DNA of 64,000 nucleotides. Source: Rhynochetos jubatus (taxonomy: Eukaryota > Chordata > Aves > Eurypygiformes > Rhynochetidae). The position numbers were made by a program, and so were the translations under genes. Each line of letters opens with the position of its first letter. The stretch's first letter is position 1. The stretch is taken from positions 142,724,175 to 142,788,174 of the forward strand of contig CM050648.1 in the NCBI GenBank assembly GCA_027574665.1, read 5' to 3'. The notes beneath the pieces were generated by a model that saw only the letters and a program-made list of their open reading frames with translations, was not told where the DNA came from and searched no databases. Positions 46,701-55,700 of this stretch are shown here, piece by piece.

Positions 46701-49700
46701 AGAACACACGGAGTCAGCAATAGGTACTTTGGATGGGACTCAGTTCCTCCACCGGCAGTACAGCCCGTCCTTGCAGACCTGACCCTTCGCTGTGCCTGGC
46801 TCTGGGATGGGGACAAAAGAAGTTTGAGAGCAACAAGGGACGTGACAACCCCTGCCCTCTGCTTCAATACCCTGGGTTGTCCTCCGCTCTTTCTCCTGCC
46901 AAGAACCGAGGTTTTGAATGAAACACCTGATTCACCTGCCCTCCATATTTCATTTTTTTAAAGCAGGCGAGACTCAGCAGAGTGAGAATTTTTCTGAGAT
47001 GTTACAAAAACAATTAAAAAATCTGCCCTATCAATGCTAGTGCCAAATCTAATAAACCTGAAGGAGATCCCACTGCCTGCCTCTGCATGGACAGAGGATC
47101 ATTCCTAGTCATGCTCTGACCATTAGTTTTTGCCAGCAACAAATAAAACCATCCCAGTCCTGTCCAAACAGTGCTTTAAAAGAATGTTCAACTGCTGGCA
47201 GAGTGTGCAACACCCACCCAGATGGGGAGAGAGAGGGATGCTGTTGGTCTTTTCGCAGCCAGGAAAAACGGGATGCGCTGGCCTCTCTCTGCGTTTCCAC
47301 ACCCCCACCCTCCACCCTGCAAACTCGCCTCCAGCAGCAGTAAGAGGACAGAGCAGCAGAGGTGGGACCTGAGACCTCTCACTGTCTGCTGGCTAAGGGA
47401 TTCAGTGAAGCAACCCTCTCCGAATAAGCCGGTGACCAGCTGGCTGCCCATCCTGCCACATTTCTGCTCACATCTGGGACCACATGCAGCCACCTGCCAG
47501 CATCGAATCTGGCCACCTGAAACCACGGCCAGGGGGAGGTTTCTGTTGCAGTGAGGGGAACCCAATGGGAAGAGGACTCCCATCTGAATAGTCAGTCAGA
47601 GCTTCCCACCGCTGGGTTGTGTGGAGAAACACCTCCCATGCTTGTGCCTGCAGGAATCCCAGCAGCCAGCATGTCCAATCACACAGCCTGACAAAAGACA
47701 TCCAGGTTGTTGGAAAGATTCTCAGGAGCACAGAGGAAGTGTCAGAGGGCTTGAGAAACAGAGGTATAATTTATATTTATGAGTCTAATGGAAAGGCACA
47801 AATTATACCAAGTATAGCACCAAAGGAAGGTCTCCTGAGCAGGGTGGGAAAAGCAAACCATCATATTTTGCAAATTATTTGTCATCCCAGGGAAACACAC
47901 ATCATTCCTGCAACCTGTGGGTTAGAGACATCAGTTTAACCCAGGTGGGACCACCAGCCCCTGGGAGCAAGGTGGGAGCAGGATAACGGGGAACTGCCCT
48001 TGGTCAACCTCCATGGGGACATGGGGATGTGAGGTGAGGTGAGGCTGCACCCGACAGCAGGTTCAATCTGCAGGGGATTGCTGGCATTATTTTCCTGCAC
48101 CCCAAGGGCAGTTTGAATCTGTGGATCTTGGTGCTAGCCCTGTTCAGTGCCGCCCACCCGTCCTGCTGGATGACCCCACGGTCATAGTCCCTTAGCGGTG
48201 TCAAGCAGTCAGGCTGAGGCTCAGGCCACCTTCCTGCTCAGTGATGATCCTGTCTGCCACAGGCAGCCAGATCTTTCTGGTTTCTCAGCTCACATCACAC
48301 ACCTCCCTAAAGGACTCTCCCGTCTGATCCCTTGTGCAAAAGCACACCCCTCCCTGGTACACGCAGCCCCACACAGCATGCCATCTATATGCACCAGAAA
48401 CAGCAGAGAGCACACACACGTGGCAGAGGTCCTGAAGAAGGCAGGGATGCTGGGGAGCCGTGAGCCCTGTGCAATCAGTCTGCCAATCCATCCCTCCAAG
48501 CCATCCTACTCTCTGCCACAGGAAGGCTCTGCATAAACCCTGAGGGCAAAGATTTTGATTTTCCCAGCTTTCCTGCTCAGCTTTAGAGGTTGCAAACAGT
48601 GCTCCAGGGGATGACGGGGCTGGGACACCCACACGTGCCTTGAACATAGTCCAAAAAGGGAGGAGCACCTGCCACCTCCTGGAGACATCACTGGAGGTCC
48701 TCCCCATCATCCCGGGGTACCATCACCAACTCCGATAAGGAGCAGCCCTCTCCCACCAGTGCTCCCATCAGCAACACAAACTGGGAAGGGTGGCCAGGTC
48801 CTCACCACAGCGTAGCACCAAGAGGTGTCCAGATGCACCCAGCCAGGAGATTTGGGCAGGGAGGGAGATCCATGCTGAGAAATGGGGTGGGAAGGCAGCG
48901 GGGCCGGCTTATCCCATATCACAGCAGTGTGAACACCTGTGAGGCAGGCAAGGATCCCGACCTGCTGCTTGTTTAGGCCTGAAAAGAAGCGGTGGAGCAA
49001 AAAAATAAAGGTCTCCGGGGGGGCAGAAGGGAGGTTGAACAACAAAATTGGCTAAACTGCTCATTTATAATTAACGTGCTGCATTATAAATATTTCCCTT
49101 TTCTCGGCTCCCTCGGGCTCTTGCATTTCCTCCCTGAAACCCCCAGTTTAGAGAGAGAGCACTCTCAATTAAGTGCAGCAGAACCTCATTAATTCAGATG
49201 AGCAGCCGGGCAAGCTGGTCGGAAAGAAGCTTCCCAGGCACAATAAAGCAGGCAAAGATCAGGGCACAGGCTTTCCTTGGCTCACTGCAGGACCTTGCCC
49301 CGTGGTCATTACTGCAGCTAATGGTCTAGGCACACTGATAAGTGTCCTTTAGTGCAAAGAAACCTCCTGACAAAGCGACAAGCCCAGAGGGAAGTGACTC
49401 ACAAGGCTTTGCTCAGAGGCAGAAGGAGGGAGGAATCCCTCTGGAGCACCACGGGTTGAAAGGGTGAGTTTGTGAAATGGTTTCCCAGCACCCGGGGTGG
49501 GTTTTGGGGATGTGAGTTTTGCAGCCTGCCTTGGATGAGGGATGCCCAGACGTGGAGCTGAGTACCACCACCGGCAGCTCTCCAGGATGCTCTATCACAT
49601 CTCACCCAGCTGGCACCAGGGGCATAAACATCTCTCAGTTTCTTCTCTGGACTGTGTTTGCTCTCTTCTTGAGAAGCACAGAAGTAAGGGCTGATCTGAA

Positions 49701-52700
49701 CCCCGCTGACAGCCCAGTGTCATGCTGCAGCTTAGTACGAGCTGCTCTCTGAGGCAGGCTGATGGCTGTAATTGCATGTGCAGGGACACGTATCCCTTCT
49801 CATCTGTAACATTTGCATCAGCATCCCTCGCTGTCCTTCAGGAAACGGCTGTGACAGACACACATGCACTGCTGCCAATTAGGAAACACCAAAGCCATGC
49901 ATCCAAGGGCAATCTTTGCCTTTGTTTCCCATCTGCTCCCTCCAACACCCACTTTTTCCTTCCAGGAACCAGGCAAAAAATACAAATCACATCAGCTGCG
50001 GCCCCAGCCCCACTGCTGCGCACTCTCCTCACCTCTGCCACCCCTTCGCCCCCAGGCTCTGTGCGTGGGGCTGACGGATGCTGCAGAACAGAGGAGGTGC
50101 TGGCTCAGCCCACGGTGGCATGAAAGCAGGTCACGGGCCGGCCTCAGCCCTGGTTGGGCACTGTTTTTTACTCCTGGAAGATGCATCTCCACGAGCTCCT
50201 GTCCCTCTGATTTGCAGGAATGCAGATGCCAAGAGCTATGCACCCTCCTGCTCGCAGCATATCCCCATGGCAGTGGGGAGAAAGGTGTAAAGCTCTTTGC
50301 TTTCAAGTCAAGCTGCTGGTGACACCTCTTAGATGCTCAGCCTGTAGGTGACTCCGTCTGATCCAGCAGCCTCCTTCCCACACTCACAGCCCATGGTGGC
50401 AGTGATGGATCTGGAGCTGCTCTGGGATAACTGGAGGGTGGCTGGCTGGACTCCCCACCCACCTGACATCCAACACACCAGGTGAGACCCCCTCAAGGTG
50501 AAACCAAGTCAGAGGGAAAGGGCTGACTCGCAGCAGCCAGCTCCGAGCAAACCCCAGAGAGCCCTTCAGCGACAACGCTCATGCCTCGGATGGTTCACCT
50601 GCCTCTTGGCACTACCTGCAAGGCTGGTCAGCCCCAGGAGAACTTCACACCAGGAAAGTCACAGCAAGTTAAAGAAAAAGACCCTTCAGTTGGCACCTGC
50701 TGCAAAACCAGAAGCATCCCCCTTGGTTTTTACACATCCTCCTGACTGCATTTTTATTTTGCACAGTGCTCCCCATCTCCCCTGGCTGCTCCATTAACAG
50801 CTGAGCAAGGGAAAGCTGGTGGCAGCTGGCAGCCCACCGTGTTTTGGGAAGCCCTCCCTCCCTGCCTGCCACGGATGATCCACCTGGATCCTGTCTGCAA
50901 GGTCAAAAAAGAAGCAGGCGGATGAGTTTCAAAACCGACAGGTCAGCAGCCTGCAGGGGAGGTTTAAATCCAGCCCAGCTCTGCCGACATGGAAGAGCCA
51001 TTGCCAGGTATGTGCCGGGGTTGTGGCCCACTGCAGCCCTCCGGGTCTTCCTTGTCCTTCCAGCCGCTCGGCTTGCCCAGGTATCCCCGCAAAAAAACCC
51101 CAAATGATGCAACTAAAGCTGCTTCCCCATGGAGCGATGCTGCGAAGGGCTGTAATTCCATCAGATTCTCCCCGAGTTGGGATCTTGGGGTCAGAGCCAT
51201 CCCACCCCAGACCACTGTTTCCTGTATGCTAACACTTCCTATACCTTCTCCTCTACACATATGCCCCTGTATGCTTTTCCCAGGGTTTAAAAATTATGCT
51301 CCCCATAAGCAAATATAGCATGACCAGATGCCTTTCGTAGTCAGCTGGTTCATTGTTTGAAAAGCTTTGCTTTAAAATCCAAAAAGATTGCTAACAGATG
51401 CACTTTTTGGCTGGAGAGGGAGAAAAGCCTCGCTTAAACAAAAGTGTGTTGTGATTGGAGCTAAAACGGGAATTACCTTTAAGGATAAAAACTATAAACA
51501 TTTCCTATTGAAAAATACCTCCAGCCATGCAAACAGCCTGTTTCTCTCGGTCAGCCTGAGAAAATGACACCTGAGATGATATTTCAACCTGCTGCTGCAA
51601 TAACCGCAGGTACATCTGGACGCTCAGGGGCACTGAAACACGTCTCGTCCATCCTGGGTCCACCCAGGAGCGTGGCAAAATGCTGAGCTACTTTTTCATC
51701 CTCCCCATGCATGCCACCTTTGTCAGCTTTTTCTCTTATTTCTGCTACTGCAGAGAAAAAAAATTAACCTTTTTTAAATGAAGGAAATAGCAACACAAGT
51801 CCCATGAATGAGCTGCAGGACTGAGCAGGACAAGTGGACGAGAAAGCTGGAAAGCGAAGCTCCCTGGAGGGAGCGGGTGGAAGGCACAGTTAGAGGGGAA
51901 AGAGGCTGTCTGTCTGGGAAATACAGTATTACTGGAGAGCCATCACTCATTTCCCTATTTATCACAGTTTTCCCCATTCTCCCCTGCAAAAGCAGCACCA
52001 CTGCCTTTGCCTAATGTGAAGGGATCCTGGGTTTCTATCTGATGTCTGAGGAAATTTTAGATGCAAGTTTTGCTTACAGGGGACAGCTTAACACTGCTGA
52101 GAGCTATGCATCCAGCATTAGCGATGCCAGCGGGCTTTCAACATGAGCTCAAAGAGTGCAGCATCACTCGGCATCCCTGCAGGTCATTTTTCCTGTATCC
52201 CAGCTTTATAGATGCTCAGACAGCTCAGCCAAATCGAGAAGGAGGGGGACAGAACCAGACCCTGCATTCGCATGAGCTGGTTTTCACTACCAATCCCTTC
52301 CACCTGGGCATTTATGCTGAGTTTCTGCCTGAACACCCCTGTATCCACCCATATTTTGACGCTCATAAAATTCTCCTGCCGAGCTGCTTTAATAGCTTGA
52401 CGTTGCGTACATCGTCTGGCAGGAGCCAAACCTCCTGCAATTAAGAGGTGCTGCAGACTAAGCGCAAAGTGTTAATTATTAACTCCCTTTGAAGCGTGGC
52501 CTCCTGAGAAAGGCCATCCTGAGTCACCCTCTTCCACTGAAGCAAACCTGCAGCCAAAGAAACAGTCAAGCTGGAAACCCTCCTCCTTCCTCCCTGTGCA
52601 GCTTCCGAGCAATATCCTCTCCTGGAGAGCGGGGCCAGCAGGGAGTGAAATATTTCGGGATGAGGTATGAAACGAGTCATCATCCAGAAATACCACTTCT

Positions 52701-55700
52701 AAAAGCAGATTTCATCCCGCTGTTAATGCATCTCCACCTTTGCATTTCCCTGCTTTATTACAGCCATAGAGGGGGCTGACGACTTCAAAGAAGGTCTCTG
52801 CAATAACCTTTAAATCCCTCTCCTGACCTGAGTGCTGCACGGCTGCTGGATTTAATGCATACTTCAGTTCCCACTCAGGTTGCTGCTGACAGACTCTCCA
52901 GCCACCATCACGAGATGCTTTTTACCTCTCTGCCCCTCTCCAAAGCATTGCAGGGTGATGCAGGTGGGATAGGACTATGAGGACTTCATCTACTGCAATC
53001 CCCCACTCTGAGCAGGGTCAGGGCTGAGATCAGACCCAGTGTCTCCAGGGATGGAGAATCTGGGAGGACAAAACCTCCGCTCTGCCAATCTGATACTGTG
53101 GGCTTGGATAAAAACAGCTGTTTGCCAGGCAGAGAAACCAGGATACAGGGCTGCAGGCCAGGGGGAAATATTTCAGGGATGGAAGTATGCCTGGGGAATA
53201 GATGGTTTTCCCTTATTTCCTCTCGTCAAACACTGCCAAGGCCAGGTGCTGCCAGGTCCCTTTCCAGGACAACCCAGCACAGCAACGTCTTGTTTTGGCC
53301 ACCTTTTACCAAATCTTGCCCATCATGGGAATACATAAAATGGGCAACAACTGGGATGCACTCTGGAGAGCTGAGTATGATGGATGACACTGACAGAAAA
53401 GCAGAAGTGCCAGACACGGTACATGGCAGCAGGGAATGCGCTGAAAGGACAGATATTCAAATCATTTCTGTGCTGCGCACATTTCTGCCATCGATGGTGG
53501 CAGGGGAATGCCCTTGCCGAAACTGGCAGCAGAGGAAAGAGCAAAAACTGCTCAGGGAACAATTTCAGATCCCTGGTAAGTCAGGCAGCTGCCTGTAACT
53601 GATGTTTACCTTTTCCAACCTCTGTGACCCAGGTGAAACTGGGTGGTACCTGCATCTCAAGCAACAACTTGCTGTGAAACATAGACAGGCCAAAGGGTTT
53701 GGGCGCATCCTGGACTTTCCAAATCACTGGCACTCAGGCTGCAGCCAAGGCAGGGACGTAGAACCCCTGCCCTGTCTCCAGCTCTGCTGCCCTGACCAAA
53801 ACCCAGCCCTTGCTCTCAGCTGGAGAAGCCCAGACCCTCTCCTCCATGCCAGCCTACCATGTAAATGATTTGTTCTCATAAAAACATAGGTACACGAGTA
53901 AGATTTACAGCGAGCCTCTGGGATAGCCACCGGTGTTTCTGCTGCCTTCCTGTCCTCATCACATAGGAATAGGACTGCCTAGAGTCTGACATACATAGAG
54001 ACACGTTCTCCAGCTCACGATTCCTGGTTTCCTCTACTGCTGGAGCCTCTGCTGATAGGGTCTCGCTCATTTTTAATTAAAAAGCAGGAGAAAAGCATTC
54101 TTCTCCACCAGCACATCTCGTTCAGAGCAAGCAATGGCACGTACGCTCTACAGCTCACGGAAATGGCATCATGAGTAGGGAAGGAGCGTCTGAGAGCAGC
54201 CAGAAGAATAAGGACATGAGCAGAAGAGCAGTCAGGATCCAGACTAGGATGGGTGTCCGCCCTGAGGAACTCTGAGGATGTCACGGGACACTTCTTTCTA
54301 CATCCTCCAAGACCAGTGAGTTTCTCAGCACGTTTTTTGAAAAAAACATGAGCGCAAGGAGGTGCTGGAACGGGAAAGAGGCACCATCAACCCCATCTAA
54401 ACCCATCTAAACCCTTCCTCTGGAGATTAGATAGCATGTAATCTCCACTCACAGTAATAATTACACAGCTTTGCTTGATTTAAGTCTCTGTTGTCTCCCC
54501 TTATCCAGATGCACCGGAGCACGGCTTCACTTATCCAACAGGCAGTGATGAGGGAGCATCCACTGCCCGTTTTCTTGTTGATTCAGACCAGTGCCTGTAA
54601 TTTGTTAACATCTCTCCTCCCCTCTGATTTAAATCTCGGGCATGGCAGGCCTCTGTCTAACAATAATACAGGGATTTCAGGGGTATTTATGAGAAGCTTA
54701 AAACTTAATCCTACATGAGCAAGGTAAGCCTGCTCTTGGCCTAAAACACGGCTGGAAAATCTGGTGCCATTGCTACAGTGGGAGAAAAGCGGCATTAATG
54801 GCAGTGAGTGGGACCAGGTGACAGCCAGTACTGCCCAGCCAACTCCTGCAGCCAGGTTAGAGGACACAGTGGTGAATTTAGGAACTGAATCACAGTTTGG
54901 GTGATTTAGGTTTGAATGGGTTGGGCTGGAAGGGACCTTTACAAGACCTCTAGTCCATCCCCCCTGCAATAAGCAGGGACATCTTAAACTAGATCACATT
55001 GCTCAGAGCCCCGTCCAACCTGGCCTTCCAGGGATGGGGCTTCTACCACCTCCCTGGGCAGCCTGTGCCAAGGTTTCACCACCCTCACTGTAAAAAATGC
55101 CTTCCTTATATCTGGTCTGAATCTGCCCTCTTTTAGTTTAAAAACATTACCCCTTGTCCTGTCACAACAGGCCGTGCTGAAGAGTCTGTCCCCACCTTCC
55201 TTGTCAGCCCCCTTTAAGTACTGGAAGGTGCTATAAGGTCTCCCCGGAGCCTTCTCTTCTCCAGGCTGAACACCCCAACTCTCCCAGCCTGTCCCCATGG
55301 CAGAGGGGCTCCAGCCCTCAGAGCATCTCCATGGCCTCCTCTGGACTCAGTCCAACAGGTCCATGCCCACAGCTGGGGGCACTGCCCTCGCAGGCCTTAG
55401 TATTCTTCCATCTGCTTATGAGATTGAGGATTTTTGCCCCATTTTTCCCCACGGCCGTATGTCCTGCAGAATTTCTGCTTTGACCACAGCTGGGAGGGAA
55501 AATGAGTCCCAGCACAGACAGCTGGGACTAACTGCCAACATAAATAGGCAAAAATCTTCAGTTTATTGGGGAAAAAAGGACTGATTCTGGCCACTTTGCA
55601 GGCTGCCATCCCACAACACCCACGCCGCTTGGGCTGCACATACCCAGGAACAAAAGCCACCAATGTACCACAGCATTGGGAAGATGCTGTGTATGTTTTC

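Noticed and set aside
53098..53598. 166-codon plus-strand open frame in intron w1-w2
   Set aside because: No recognised family and typical of chance open frames in GC-moderate intron sequence.
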